NCBI GenBank assembly: GCA_028023455.1
Contig: JAQFVV010012496.1
Span: 4,217,764-4,281,763 of the forward strand
Reading direction: 5' to 3'
From: Epiperipatus broadwayi
Lineage: Eukaryota; Onychophora; Udeonychophora; Euonychophora; Peripatidae
DNA length: 64,000 bases
Of the stretch, positions 10,690 through 21,360 are shown piece after piece. The number at the start of each line of letters is the position of its first letter. The first letter of the stretch is position 1. Made by a program: the position numbers and the translations under genes. The notes beneath the pieces are model-generated. The model did no database searches. It saw only the letters and a program-made list of their open reading frames with translations, and was not told where the DNA came from.

Positions 10690-11330
10690 TAAGTTGTGTT
10701 TGGAAAAACACAAGTTTACAAGTGGTTTAATGGAAATATCAAATACACCCCATCCCAAAAACCATTGAGAGTGAAGTTGAATAGCAAGATGATGCTAATC
10801 TTTTGGGATGCAAATGACCCTGTTCACTCATCATTTGTCCATAATGTTCAGGCATATAAAACTTATGAGTTCTGAAACTTTTGCATGATGTGGTAAAATG
10901 GGAACAACCTGCTTTGTGGAAAAATGAGGAGTGCATGCTTTATCATAACAGTATTTATAGCTTTTGAGTATAAAACAATTTTTAGTTAAATTCAGTGTGA
11001 CCCAGCCTATTTATCAGCTGTATTCACTCGATCTCATGCTGTGTGACTATTTTTTATTCTCTCGAATAAAAAAAAATTTCACCTTTTTTTTGCAGACTTA
11101 GAAGTGGTGAAGGAAAAACCATGGAGGCATTAAAAGACATCATCTTGCAAGTGCTTCTGGATTACTTCAAGATGTGAAAACATATTTAGACTGGTGCTTT
11201 GCATTAAATAAACTATACACTGAAGGTGATACAATTTGCAACATCTAAAAATAAATACATATTTATGACAAATTCCACTTATTTTTGGGTGTTCTCTCAT
11301 AACTGTATAGTCATTTGCTCCATGGTATGC
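10690..11330 (+). pseudogene. Mariner-family transposase pseudogene
   Basis: Across several frames the plus strand reads Lys-Met-Met-Leu-Ile-Phe-Trp-Asp-Ala-Asn then Pro-Val-His-Ser-Ser-Phe-Val (about 10785-10840), matching the mariner block KVMLIVFxDxxGVVHHEFV with the second catalytic Asp. Next comes Glu-Gln-Pro-Ala-Leu-Trp-Lys-Asn with Leu-Tyr-His-Asn-Ser, corresponding to RPELWxNxxWxLHHDNAP, in which the DN catalytic pair is gone. A C-terminal block (Ala-Leu-Lys-Asp-Ile, Thr-Glu-Gly-Asp) follows at about 11110-11240, matching the RWxxCIxxxGxYFEGD end. At least two stops and frameshifts kill it. I did not find convincing inverted termini. Confidence 0.6.
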
Positions 11331-11339
11331 CATTCAAAC

Positions 11340-12680
11340 AGCTATCAATTTTAACAGTTACTCTTCATTAACCTTTTAACAACTAATTTTTTTATTGGCC
11401 GAGTGAGGTAAAAGTCTAAATTTTTAATTGGTCAATTCACAAACTTAATGATCAAATGGTCAAAATATATTCATCTTTTTAATATTATATTCACTTTAGT
11501 TTCATTTGTAAAAAGTATAATAATAATTTTTCAGATTATGAAAGTGAACGAAAGTGTTTTCAAAAATAAATTTTGATTTATAATTAGAAAAATATTCGAA
11601 AGTGGTGGAAATTAAAAGAAACGTCACTCGCCAACCAAAAAGATTTGCTGACATCATGATTTCTTCCCACTTTTACGTTGCGATAAATAAATAATTCTTG
11701 CTAAAGTCTTAACTATTTTTCTAAAATAATTTTATTTTTAGCATATTTAATCAAAATAATTTATAATTTGTCAAAAAATACTGTTAAAATGGTCTATCAT
11801 TTTTTATCATTTTTGAAATAAAACAAAAACAGATCGTAACTCTTTACTTCTTGAAAGCCATTTTCTTTGTTGTCAAAATTTAATAGCCAATAAAATTTAA
11901 GAAGGGGCATTATTTTTTCTTTGTTTGATGTATAAGGTCATTTTTATTAATTTTTTACTTGTAAAATAATTCAAGAGAGGGCAGCATCTTACAGAACTTT
12001 TTTTAATCTTTAAAACGAGCACAAAATCGTAATCATAGTACGAAAAGTGACCGATTTAGAGTGACGTCAAGCCACTTCACTTTTAAATGAATCGATCACG
12101 CAAAGAGTTAATTAAATTTTTATTTTACACCCCTAAGTTCAAATTTTCATTCTATGTTTTGGTGGCTGATTCAGCTGACTTTTGGTACTCAACCTTTTCA
12201 TGGAATCACAAACAATCAAACCATTTAATTATTTTTTTTTATTAAAAAACTAATCTATAAATCTTTAGCTTTTTAGTCTACCATTCTTTCACTATCTCAA
12301 TCTATATGGCACAGAGCACTCTTTTTCTTGAAAAAATAATAAAAAGTGTTAAAGGTTGGTAAACCTTTACTAATTATACTAACTTTTAGCCACAAAAAAA
12401 TATTTGTTATTATTCTTTTTAAATATAATTTTTTAATAGCCCAAATTAGATGAAATAATGTGGAACTACTGAAAACCCCTAGTGAGCTATATGCAAACTA
12501 GCTGTCAGTAAATTAAAATGTAGAATGAAACCTCTGCACTTTACCTTAGGTCGCAAATAAGTATACAATTTATTAACATATTTATATGCTCAGCATGTAA
12601 GTACATCAGTAAAAGGTATGCTTATATGTAACCAAAACTAAATTATAGATAGGGTCATTTTGCATTTTATGTTTAAAGCC
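11340..12680. other. Spacer; possible piggyBac-like MITE 11371-12112
   Basis: A TTAACCTTTTAAC end near 11371 and, inverted, a TTAACTCTTTGCG end near 12112 would fit TTAA-flanked piggyBac-like termini, but the match is only partial. The rest is A/T-rich and featureless. Confidence 0.25.
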
Positions 12681-12682
12681 AA

Positions 12683-12925
12683 TAAACATCACATGATCAC
12701 CATTTCTTATGATTGCTTATTACTGTTATTAAAACAGGCAAAACTCACTATACATACTGCCACCCTCACTGGCGAAGGCTACAAGCCAGAAACTAGTCTA
12801 GGGATATTGAATGAGTAGGCACTAGATGGGGATTTTATGCACAAGCCTTCTGGCATCCATTGACTACCCTTGGCTTACACTTAGTGGCAATATGTATAAA
12901 GAGTTTTGCCTGTTTTAATAACATT
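12683..12925. mobile_element. HH4 foldback element with internal ribozyme
   Basis: The left end has ACATCACATGATCACCATTT and AAAACAGGCAAAACTC. The right end has TAAAGAGTTTTGCCTGTTTT. The asymmetric interior contains a ribozyme core at 12769 and GAATGAGTAGGCACTAGAT. Confidence 0.75.
12758..12815 (+). ncRNA. HH4 hammerhead, core mutated
   Basis: The expected CTGATGA reads CTGGCGA (12769-12775). GGCTACAAGCC forms stem II, GAAA is at 12789-12792, and ACTAGT forms the 2-bp stem III with predicted cut after C12798. The A6 position is lost, so it is probably inactive. Confidence 0.5.
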
Positions 12926-13310
12926 TTACGTTTACTGACGGTTAGTTTGCTGATAGTTTGTAAGGGTTTTCAGTACTTCCACACTAGTTTTTTAATTCTT
13001 TTTGTGATGAATTACTTAAGGAAGTTCTGTTTGTATTTAAGTTTTGACTTTTACAATCGCTGCTAAAAATGTCAATATCCTATAAAAGTTTATAATGTTT
13101 TAGCAACTCATATGTCATCTAAATTTTTCAAAGGTAAAAATAAATAATTCATTTTTTTTAATATTGATAATTTTAATTAGCAACTTATGTCAGTAAAATA
13201 TTTTTGCAAATATATATACAAACAAATAGTTGAGGCCCCTGAAAATGAATAATTAAAAAAAAACATGGGTGGCGAACATCTGTCATATAGCTTCTACAAA
13301 AGTACCTCTT
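12926..13310. other. A/T-rich spacer, nothing recognised
   Basis: Only short A/T runs; no element boundary found. Confidence 0.35.
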
Positions 13311-13311
13311 T

Positions 13312-13560
13312 TTTATATTGGACTATTTCCATCATCTAATATGTGTGTTGAATGTCTTTAGAAAAGTTTAATTTTAGTTAAATATTCCCAATATCTTCAA
13401 CTGTTAGTAATATCACAGCAAACAGGTTAGTATATGCACTAACTGTTAGTTATTTCACAACAACTAACAGTTGAATGCATTTGGAATATTTAACTAAAAT
13501 TAAACTTTTCTAAAGACATTCAACACACATATTAGATGATGAAAATAGTCCAATATAAAA
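13312..13560. mobile_element. Palindromic SINE-body element
   Basis: The arms TTATATTGGACTATTTCCAT and AAAATAGTCCAATATAA mirror each other around about 13436. Each arm is the body of the SINE seen at 8311-9290 (ACAGTTGAA, TTAACTAAAATTAAACTTTT) without its tRNA head. The sequence after it (CACCATCATCACAAACCTTC) is the SINE 3' end. Confidence 0.75.
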
Positions 13561-13589
13561 ATACAGCTAGAACACCATCATCACAAACC

Positions 13590-14160
13590 TTCAGAAAAAT
13601 ACCTCTTTTTTTGTTTGCAAACAAAAATAATGAAAAGTAATGTGTGTTACATAAGTAAAATTAAATGAAAATAAAATACGTTAAATGTATATTTTTCACA
13701 AATGATACTACAATTGACAGATGTCTAAAAAATGTAAAAATCTAATTAAATAAACAAGAAAAAAACACAGTACAAATTTTCTTGGACAATATTTTAAAAA
13801 AAAAATAGAATAAAGATTATAAATAAACAAGAAAAAAAATATAAATTTATATAAAGTAAGTAAGCTAATATATATATATATGTGCCATTTGCACAGATAG
13901 TGAAGCTAGAACGTATATATTTAAAAGCAAAATTTTAATTTACTAAAATACAAAACTATTCAATTAAAGAACTTAGCACTTTCAAGAGACTACTTGTTCT
14001 CATACTCATAGCTGTTGATGTTATAACTGCATGGTAAAAGTGGAAATGGAATTTATGCAAATTGATGCAAATGGGTTATAATTGCCATTTATGAGATATA
14101 GAAAATCATGCTTCTCTTCTAGTGATGGATTTGGGATCACTAGCTATGTGAAATGTCACT
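13590..14160. other. A/T-rich spacer 3' of the Penelope-like element
   Basis: Contains A-rich runs near 13640-13860 and ATATAT at 13869. In the orientation of the neighbouring Penelope-like pseudogene it would include its 3' flank, but I saw no hammerhead in it. Confidence 0.4.
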
Positions 14161-14171
14161 CTAATCTTGTG

Positions 14172-14396
14172 TCAGGCATCATGTCTCTTGGAGAACATGA
14201 TACTGGCAGTGATGGGTTCAAATTTATAGCCTGTTGCTTTTTTATGTTTGCAGAAGATGGAATTGCCTTCTTGCTTGGTTTTAGTCTTATTGCAGATATA
14301 TTTGTGTTGTGCTACTCTATTGGCTATGTTAGTCCTGGTCTCCCCATAGTATGAAGCTTGGCAGTTCACTTGTGGGCAGATCATTTTGTGCACCAC
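14172..14396 (-). pseudogene. GIY-YIG endonuclease domain of the Penelope-like element
   Basis: The 74-residue frame reads Cys-Pro-Gln-Val-Asn-Cys..Tyr-Tyr-Gly-Glu-Thr-Arg-Thr-Asn..Ala-Gln-His-Lys. This corresponds to the family pattern C-x-x-C..YIGET-x-R-x-L..R-x-x-EHK, with a CxxxxC zinc-binding pair just before the GIY-YIG motif. It is separated by frame shifts from the RT frame, as expected for the C-terminal domain of a dead copy. Confidence 0.75.
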
Positions 14397-14592
14397 CTGA
14401 GGAGTGATCTCGGGTGTGATTCTATGTTTTGAGTTATTTATAAGTCTGTTTGTGTTCAGAGGTGACCAGTAAGCAATACTAAAGTCTTAGGATAGTGTGT
14501 TGTTGAGGCATTTTGCAAGGGGTTGGATATATGGTATGAGAATTGTTGGCTTAATATCTTTGATGTGGTTATGCTGAATATTATAATAGAAC

Positions 14593-15180
14593 TTATTGAC
14601 TTTCCTGTTGAATGGCCAAATGTGAATATTCGATTTTAATTAGATCTGCTATATACTGGTTCAGGTTGTGTCTCTTATCACCTTCATATTTGCACAACAT
14701 GTGGTTTCTAAATAAAAATGAAGATAAGCCTGCCATCTTGTGAGAGCAAGGTGCATATGATGTAGGGTGAACTGTACCATGTACTTCTACTGGCTTGACA
14801 TTCATGGTGTAATCTAGCTGATTGATGTTTCTGAAAACATTTATGTCTAGGTATTTAACATGTTGTATGTTGATTTTAGTTGCGTGAGTGTAGTTGAGTT
14901 TAGAGATATTCCAGAGACTGGTGTGCAGTTCTGATATAATGTGGGAAGGGGCTGTGATGAATATATCCACATATCTAAGGTAAATGAGAAGTGGAGTTGC
15001 AGTGAAGAATCTTGGTAGTGTGCATTTTTCATGATGATTCAGCACAATGCTAGCAACAGTGCTGCTAATTGGTAGGCCTATGGGCCAACCATTAGTCATT
15101 TTGAACCACGTGTTTTTGAAAGTTGCAACTAAGTTCTTATCAAGCCACTTAAGGAATTCATATATGAAATTTGGTGCATG
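14593..15180 (-). pseudogene. Reverse transcriptase palm region of the Penelope-like element
   Basis: The longest intact stretch, about 190 codons if read upstream of the first Met (Asn-Phe-Ile-Tyr-Glu-Phe-Leu-Lys-Trp-Leu precedes it). It contains Gly-Leu-Pro-Ile-Ser-Ser-Thr-Val-Ala (motif B-like), Tyr-Leu-Arg-Tyr-Val-Asp (motif C with the last Asp replaced by Ile) and Lys-Tyr-Leu-Asp-Ile-Asn (motif D/E, 'FLD' block). The active-site change means this copy could not polymerise. Confidence 0.8.
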
Positions 15181-16194
15181 CTAGCAGGCATTCACTGGCT
15201 ATCAGTGCATCATTGATGATCTCAAAGGATTGTGATCAGTCTATGGATCCATAGAGCTCTATGATGTCAAGAGTTGCCAGTTTAAAATTTGGTGGGATGA
15301 TAGCTTGCTTAATTTTCCCAATGAATTCAAATGATGATTGAATTGTATACTCTCCAAAGTTTCATGTGTCTATAAGCCATCTGTTGATGAGGGTGGCAGC
15401 TTTAAAGTAATGTGCTGGGCCAAAATCAAGAATGAGACATAGAGGTTTTTCAGGCTTGTGCAATTTCATGTTGGTGAATATTCTAGAGGGTGATGAAGTT
15501 GATGGATATGTATGGTTGTATTCTGTTTGTAAGAATACTATATCTTGAATTCATAAAATCGAGTCGGTAAATTTATCGCAATTTAAATATTAATTTTATT
15601 GTGATATTCATCCTCACTGATCAGTGTGATCTGGTTGCCCTTGTCCTCCTTTAAACAGATGGGGGAGTGGTTAGTTATAAATTGTCTAGTTGTGGCAATC
15701 TTTTGGTTCCAAGCATTGGTGTGTGTATTAAGCTGTTTATTTTTTATGGCTTTGAGACTCAAGCTGTGAGAGTTTCTTTCAATGGGTTATTAATTAAGTT
15801 TGCCTCCATGTCTGTGATGATTTCAAGCTTCGGATTGCTCCACCTTCCACCAACATATCTGGGGTCCAACTCAAGGACCTCTTCTATCTCTCTGGGAATT
15901 TGAGTGTTAGTGAGGTTGACATAAGAATTGCACTTGCTTATGTTTAGAGTAATGTTTTGTTTATAGGCAAGAAACTTTGATTTTATTGTCGAATTTGTGG
16001 TTGAGAAAATACATGCATTTGTTAAGTTTATATGTTATATATTGAGGGATCTCATAATTGTTCACAATTACATTCCATCTTCACTTTTCTTTCCTGAGGG
16101 CTTTCTTGCTACTGTGAATTATAGAGTTGAGAAGTTGTCTTTGTAGCTGCGTTTTGACTCTGTTGTAATTGAAAATGGTTCTATTAATTTTTAT

Positions 16195-16860
16195 TATACA
16201 GCAATTAGGTAAGTAAACAAATAAATGACAAGTAAAAATAAGAAACAAATTGTACAAAGTAATTTTTAAAAAGTAATAATTAAATATTATGAGCAGAATG
16301 TTGAAATCCTATGAGTTTGAATAGTAGGATTTATTTTTCCAAAATTTCAGGTCAAAGTAGATTTTGTTTGTTAGTTGGTACAATTGTCTTTTTTGAATGC
16401 TATAGTTCATTAAAATTGTCTAAAGTTTTAAAATTGCTTTTAGTATTGTTTTGGAAACACCCATATACAAAGTGATTATCTTTTGTTTACAACAAATTAC
16501 AACTAACAAGTTTGTCGCTTTAAATATGGCCTTTAGAATGTAGTATTGTTTTGATTGAAAGACACATAAAACTATTATTCTTCTTCTTATTGATTGTTTC
16601 CTTTGGTTTTATTTTTTCTCCCACAGTAATCTCACAAAAAAACATTCATGTATCAATTTTCGATACTCGTCACCTATGTAACAAGTGAAAATCTTTTAGA
16701 TACTTGATCTAAAGGATTATGCCATAGGATTTCAACATTTCATCTTAACTTTTTTATTATTTTTTAAAAAAATTAATTTCTTTGGTTGTTGTCTATTCCC
16801 TGGTGTCAGCCACATGACGGTGCTATTTCTAGGTCAGTTCCTAGAAATATACTGTTTCAG
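16195..16860. other. Spacer with a short block shared with 52030-52130
   Basis: Positions about 16800-16870 (TGGTGTCAGCCACATGACGG, AGAAATATACTGTTTCAGTGGCC) resemble 52050-52120 (GTGGCCACTTAGTGGTGGTG, AGAAATATGCTGTTTACGTGGCC), so an old repeat borders the satellite. Otherwise nothing. Confidence 0.4.
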
Positions 16861-18010
16861 TGGCCTACACCCAACCTAAGAGGTTTTTTTCTACAATAAA
16901 ACACAGAAAGAGTGCTCAACAGCATCCTCATCCAATCTAAGACGCTTCTTTCTATGATAAAACACAGAAAGAGTGCTCAGCAGCATCCTCATCCAATCTA
17001 AGACGCTTCTTTCTATGATAAAACACAGAAAGAGTGCTCAGCAGCATCCTCATCCAATCTAAGACGCTTCTTTCTATGATAAAACACAGAAAGAGTGCTC
17101 AGCAGCATCCTCATCCAATCTAAGACGCTTCTTTCTATGATAAAACACAGAAAGAGTGCTCAGAGCACTTCCTCATCCAATCTAAGACGCTTCTTTCTAT
17201 GATAAAACACAGAAAGAGTGCTCAGCAGCATCCTCATCCAATCTAAGACGCTTCTTTCTATGATAAAACACAGAAAGAGTGCTCAGCAGCATCCTCATCC
17301 AATCTAAGACGCTTCTTTCTATGATAAAACACAGAAAGAGTGCTCAGCAGCATCCTCATCCAATCTAAGACGCTTCTTTCTATGATAAAACACAGAAAGA
17401 GTGCTCAGCACATCCTCATCCAATCTAAGACGCTTCTTTCTATGATAAAACACAGAAAGAGTGCTCAGCAGCATCCTCATCCAATCTAAGACGCTTCTTT
17501 CTATGATAAAACACAGAAAGAGTGCTCAGCAGCATCCTCATCCAATCTAAGACGCTTCTTTCTATGATAAAACACAGAAAGAGTGCTCAGCAGCATCCTC
17601 ATCCAATCTAAGACGCTTCTTTCTATGATAAAACACAGAAAGAGTGCTCAGCAGCATCCTCATCCAATCTAAGACGCTTCTTTCTATGATAAAACACAGA
17701 AAGAGTGCTCAGCAGCATCCTCATCCAATCTAAGACGCTTCTTTCTATGATAAAACACAGAAAGAGAACTCAGCAGCATCCTCATCCAATCTAAGACGCT
17801 TCTTTCTATGATAAAACACAGAAAGAGTGCTCAGCAGCATCCTCATCCAATCTAAGACACTTCTTTCTATGATAAAACACAGAAAGAGAACTCAGCAGCA
17901 TCCTCATCCAATCTAAGACGCTTCTTTCTATGATAAAACACAGAAAGAGTGCTCAGCAGCATCCTCATCCAATCTAAGACACTTCTTTCTATGATAAAAC
18001 ACAGAAAGAG
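16861..18010. repeat. 61-bp satellite array, about 18-19 copies
   Basis: The unit contains AGCATCCTCATCCAATCTAA, GACGCTTCTTTCTATGATAA and AACACAGAAAGAGTGCTC, and recurs with a 61-bp period (for example 16921, 16982, 17043, 17104). The first unit (16861) and last (about 18010) are divergent, as at satellite edges. Most internal units are identical. Variant units with GAGAACTCAGC and GACACTTC appear near the right end as a 122-bp two-unit block repeated twice (17761-17882, 17883-18004). No coding frame and no hammerhead core. Confidence 0.95.
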
Positions 18011-18364
18011 TCCCTGTCAGTCTGCTTTTTTTCTATGCTAAAAGCACAGACAAATGCCTTTATTGGTTGCTATAGTTGGTTGGGTTATTAACTTTACCTT
18101 AATGCTAGCATGTCTATTTTCTCTATAATTTGGTGTGACAGTGTGTGGATTTTAGCCTGTCATAATTATTTAAAATTTCATTACAAAGGTATTTTATTTC
18201 AAGTGCTCTAACCTATTGTTACATTGTAACTTTATTAATGATGTCGTGAAAGTTCCATTACGAATAGGTAACTCTCAAAAATTGCTTTTAATGGGTGTGG
18301 AATGGCAGTATTTGGAGGATCATGTGAAAAGTAACATTTTTGCGAGAATTCGTCCGTGACAAGT

Positions 18365-19530
18365 TACTTTCGATATATATACACACAAACAAAAACAATC
18401 CAGTGTCTGATTATTAGTAATTACTTGTCCAAAAAAGAAAATTAGTCGCGTATTTTTTTTTTTTACATTTACTATTTAAATAAGATTAGTTTTTATATCT
18501 ACACACTAACAAAAACAACCCAGTTTTTGATTAATTACTGTCCAAAAAAAAAAAAAAGAAAGCATATTAATTGGGGTTTGATTTTTAAATGTAGTATTTG
18601 AATTGGGTTACTTTTTATATATACACAAGATTTACAAAAAAAAAAAAAACACTTTCTGATTAATTACTGTCCAAAAGAAACTCAAATTAGTCGGCTATCA
18701 TTTTTAAATTTAGTATTTAAATAACGGTACCTTTTTATATAGACACACTAACAAAAAGAACCCACTTACTTATTCATTACTGTCCAAAAAAAAAGGCAAA
18801 TTAGTCAGGTATCATTTTTCAATTGACTCTTTCAATGACAGTCTTTTTTAGATATACACACTATCAAAAAGAACCCACTTTCTGATTAATTACTGTCCCC
18901 AAAAAAAGCAAATTAGTTGGGTATCATTTTACAATTGTAGTGTGAATTTTTTAAATGTTGTGGGTAAATTGAATAATGTAGAAATGCATATTATTTTCGA
19001 TTGAAAAAAAGTATACACACAAAGAAAATAAAACCCCACTTTCTGATTAATTACTGTCAATACCCCAAAAAAAGTTATTCACGGTATCATTTTTAAATTT
19101 AGTATTTCAATAATATTAATGGCTTTTGATAAAATCTACACACTAATAAAAACAATCCACTTTTTGATTCATTACTGTCCAAAAAAAAAAATTCAACATG
19201 GTTGGGTATCATTTTGAAATGTAGTATTTAAAGAACGGTACTTTTTATATATACACACTAACAAAAGAAACCCACTTTCTGATTAATTACTGTCCAAAAA
19301 CAAAAAAGAAAAAGCAAATTAGTCGGGTATCATTTGTAAATTTAGCGTGAATGTAGCAATTTTGTGTAAATTGGAAAAAAAAAGTATAATTGCGTCTTAT
19401 TTTTGATTAAAAAATACGGTAACTTTTGACAAATACACACAAACAAAAACAACCCATTTTATGATTAATTACTGTCCAAAAAACGTCAATTATTCAGGTA
19501 TCATTTTAAAATTTAATGTGAATTTCTATT
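18365..19530. repeat. Degenerate ~115-bp tandem array, about 9-10 copies
   Basis: The unit is marked by ACACACTAACAAAAACAACC, CTTTCTGATTAATTACTGTCC and TTAGTCGGGTATCATTTTTA. Copies occur near 18403, 18521, 18648, 18760, 18872, 19040, 19155, 19272 and 19452. Two intervals are longer because of a ~60-bp insertion with TAAATTG..AAAAAAAGTAT. Copies diverge strongly, so this array is older than the neighbouring 61-bp satellite. Confidence 0.85.
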
Positions 19531-19534
19531 TTTT

Positions 19535-19960
19535 TTTTTTAAATAGTAATATTATTTACTATTAGTTCCTCTAATTTCATATTACAAAAACTAAAAAAGC
19601 TGATATTTATATAGATTTAGGCCTGGCCCAGAATCATAATATGTATGTGTTTTTGATTAGCATCAACACCATCAAACGGCTAGCATGAGGAAATAGAAAA
19701 CAACCATTTCTTTAAATAAATTTATATTTTTGTTCTTGTTTATTTGTTTAATTTAATTTCTAATTCTTTTAGCCGTCAGTTGTAATAGTATCATCTGAGA
19801 ATAAAATATGTATAATTTATTTTATTTTTATTTAACTTATGTACCTTATATCTCAGAATCTAAATCAGATAGAAGGCAAGCTGGCATAGTAAAGCTGGAA
19901 ATGATAGGTAAACTTATAAGGGCACCTCTCCAATGATAGCAGATGGAAATGTAACATTAT
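19535..19960. other. Spacer, repeat fragment at right end
   Basis: From about 19905 the sequence matches the repeat at 6550-6670. The rest shows nothing I can support. Confidence 0.35.
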
Positions 19961-19964
19961 ATAT

Positions 19965-20047
19965 AGTAATTTATATTGCGCTTTATGCAAAAAAGTGAAG
20001 ATTGAGACAAGCCTCACTTTTTTGCGTAAAGCGCAATATAAATTACT
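19965..20047. repeat. Near-perfect 34-bp inverted repeat (hairpin)
   Basis: The arms 19965-19998 and 20014-20047 (AGTAATTTATATTGCGCTTT.. and its complement) match except at one position, with a 15-base loop. It sits inside the repeat shared with 6550-6670, interrupting ATATATAGT..GTGTAAATA. Confidence 0.85.
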
Positions 20048-20401
20048 TACTACTCAAAGGTGAAGTAGAAAACTAGTATTTTATTCCATTATATATAGTG
20101 TAAATACATAATTGTATATTTGTTTGTATTAATAAATATTATTAAATGTATTTCACACTCCTGTAATTCTATTAACTCATTAGCAAACAAAATAACACAC
20201 ATTAATTTTTTAAATTTCATTTGTAAACAAAAAAACACCATACCCCAACTTCTTGTACCATTTATTGCTTGGTATTTTCAAAAATAATCGGATAGCTCCA
20301 CCAAGTGTCAATAACAGTTTTAAGTGCTTTCTAAATAATTACTTAAGTCATTTATTATAGTTGGCTGTGTAGTTCACCATGGACCAACTACTTGAAATAT
20401 A

Positions 20402-20522
20402 AATCACTAAACATCACATGATCACCATTCCTTATGCTTACACAAACCTTCCTGCATCCATTGATTACTCTGGCTTGCACAGAGTAGTGCTACTGTATGG
20501 AGAGTTTTACTTCTGTGCACTT
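20402..20522. mobile_element. HH4 foldback element, short form
   Basis: ACATCACATGATCACCATTC at left joins directly to the right-arm sequence TCCATTGATTACTCTGGCTT..GGAGAGTTTTACTTCTGTG, so the interior and one arm are deleted. Overlapping 60-codon frames on both strands are chance readthroughs. Confidence 0.7.
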
Positions 20523-20846
20523 GATATATATATATATATATTAAGTCTGTTTGTGTCCCAAAAAAATGTCCAAAGTTTACCTGGTCTGGATTATGACTCC
20601 AGATCATGATTATGTAAACTCATTATAAGTAATATAAATTATAATCATTCATAGTTACTTTATATTATTGCTTTCATTGAAGACAAATCAATATTTATCA
20701 ATTGATCGCAGTATCTTTTTCCAAGAGACTCTTTGGAATCAGTGGACTTTTATGTTTAAAAAATTATCTTAATGCAAAAAATTTAAAAGTGCGCATAAAA
20801 AGTATATATAAAAGTTATTCAATATGAAACACTCATTGCATTCTAC

Positions 20847-20948
20847 AATGAATAATATTTCTGTAGTGTAATTTTCATAACGCCACTCTCACTCAAGTTA
20901 GGGACTGGTTGATGTATTGAAAATTACACTACAGAAATATTATTCATT
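20847..20948. repeat. 29-bp inverted repeat at an HH2b boundary
   Basis: AATGAATAATATTTCTGTAG.. (20847-20875) is the exact complement of 20920-20948. The right arm begins the HH2b unit, so this is an inverted dimer junction. Confidence 0.85.
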
Positions 20949-21360
20949 ATTGGATAATCTCTAATCTAAGGAAGGATTAATAAAAATTATTAATAGACTT
21001 TCATTAAGTGATTTGTGTCAAAGTTGTGAGGGCAGCACATTTGACACTTATCAATTAAACTGTAGTAATTTTCTCTCTATATATATATGTATTGAACATT
21101 GATAAAGATATTTGTAAGAGATTGTGGTTTGGCCAACTGATAAATGCTGGCTAGCATGAAATGTGCATCTTGGCGATCATATATCTTTTTCACAAGTCTT
21201 TGGTCATGTTTATAATTACATCCTTCCACAATGTGTTAAAAGTAAATAGAAACCAGTCCCTACTTTGCCTGAGAGTGATTGGCTAATCTCTACTCTAATG
21301 AATGACTTAATATGAATTATCAATATACTTTCATTGTACAGCATTTTATTGTGTGAAATA
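20913..21360 (+). mobile_element. HH2b hammerhead repeat, single unit
   Basis: Shares AAAATTACACTACAGAAATA, TTTGACACTTATCAATTAAAC, the ribozyme block and CTCTAATGAATGACT with the 22336-22935 tandem array. One unit plus a repeat of the unit start is present. Confidence 0.75.
21120..21178 (+). ncRNA. Hammerhead ribozyme (HH2b), core G8 mutated
   Basis: The core reads CTGATAA (21137-21143), so the catalytic G8 is A. Stem II ATGCT-GGCT-AGCAT is perfect, GAAA is at 21158-21161, stem III is ATG/CAT with a TG loop, and the predicted cut follows C21169. Stem I pairs GCCAA with TTGGC. The stem III sequence differs from HH2a (ATA/TAT), giving covariation support. Confidence 0.65.

Larger units (their letters stand above)
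14160..16190 (-). pseudogene. Penelope-like retroelement ORF (RT + GIY-YIG), decayed
   Basis: Reading the minus strand in order: an N-terminal segment (about 16190-15660) with Val-Asn-Leu-Thr-Asn..Leu-Asp-Pro-Arg-Tyr and Lys-Glu-Asp-Lys-Gly-Asn, matching the Penelope 'VxNLS' and 'KADKGN' blocks. Next, Lys-Pro-Glu-Lys-Pro-Leu-Cys and Leu-Ala-Thr-Leu-Asp-Ile-Ile-Glu-Leu-Tyr (about 15500-15250), the RT region with the first catalytic Asp. Then Trp-Pro-Ile-Gly-Leu-Pro-Ile-Ser-Ser and Leu-Arg-Tyr-Val-Asp-Ile (15099-14593), where the second catalytic motif reads Tyr-Val-Asp-Ile rather than YVDD. Finally a GIY-YIG endonuclease domain (14396-14172). Several frameshifts and stops break it. Known family role: telomerase-like reverse transcriptase with an endonuclease for target-primed insertion. 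Confidence 0.85.

Noticed and set aside
11371-12112. piggyBac-like element
   Set aside because: TTAA-flanked ends match only partly (CCTTTTAAC against CTCTTTGCG); left as a possibility in the spacer entry.
16861-18010. CRISPR-like array
   Set aside because: The whole 61-bp unit repeats without variable spacers, in an animal-type genome; it is a satellite.
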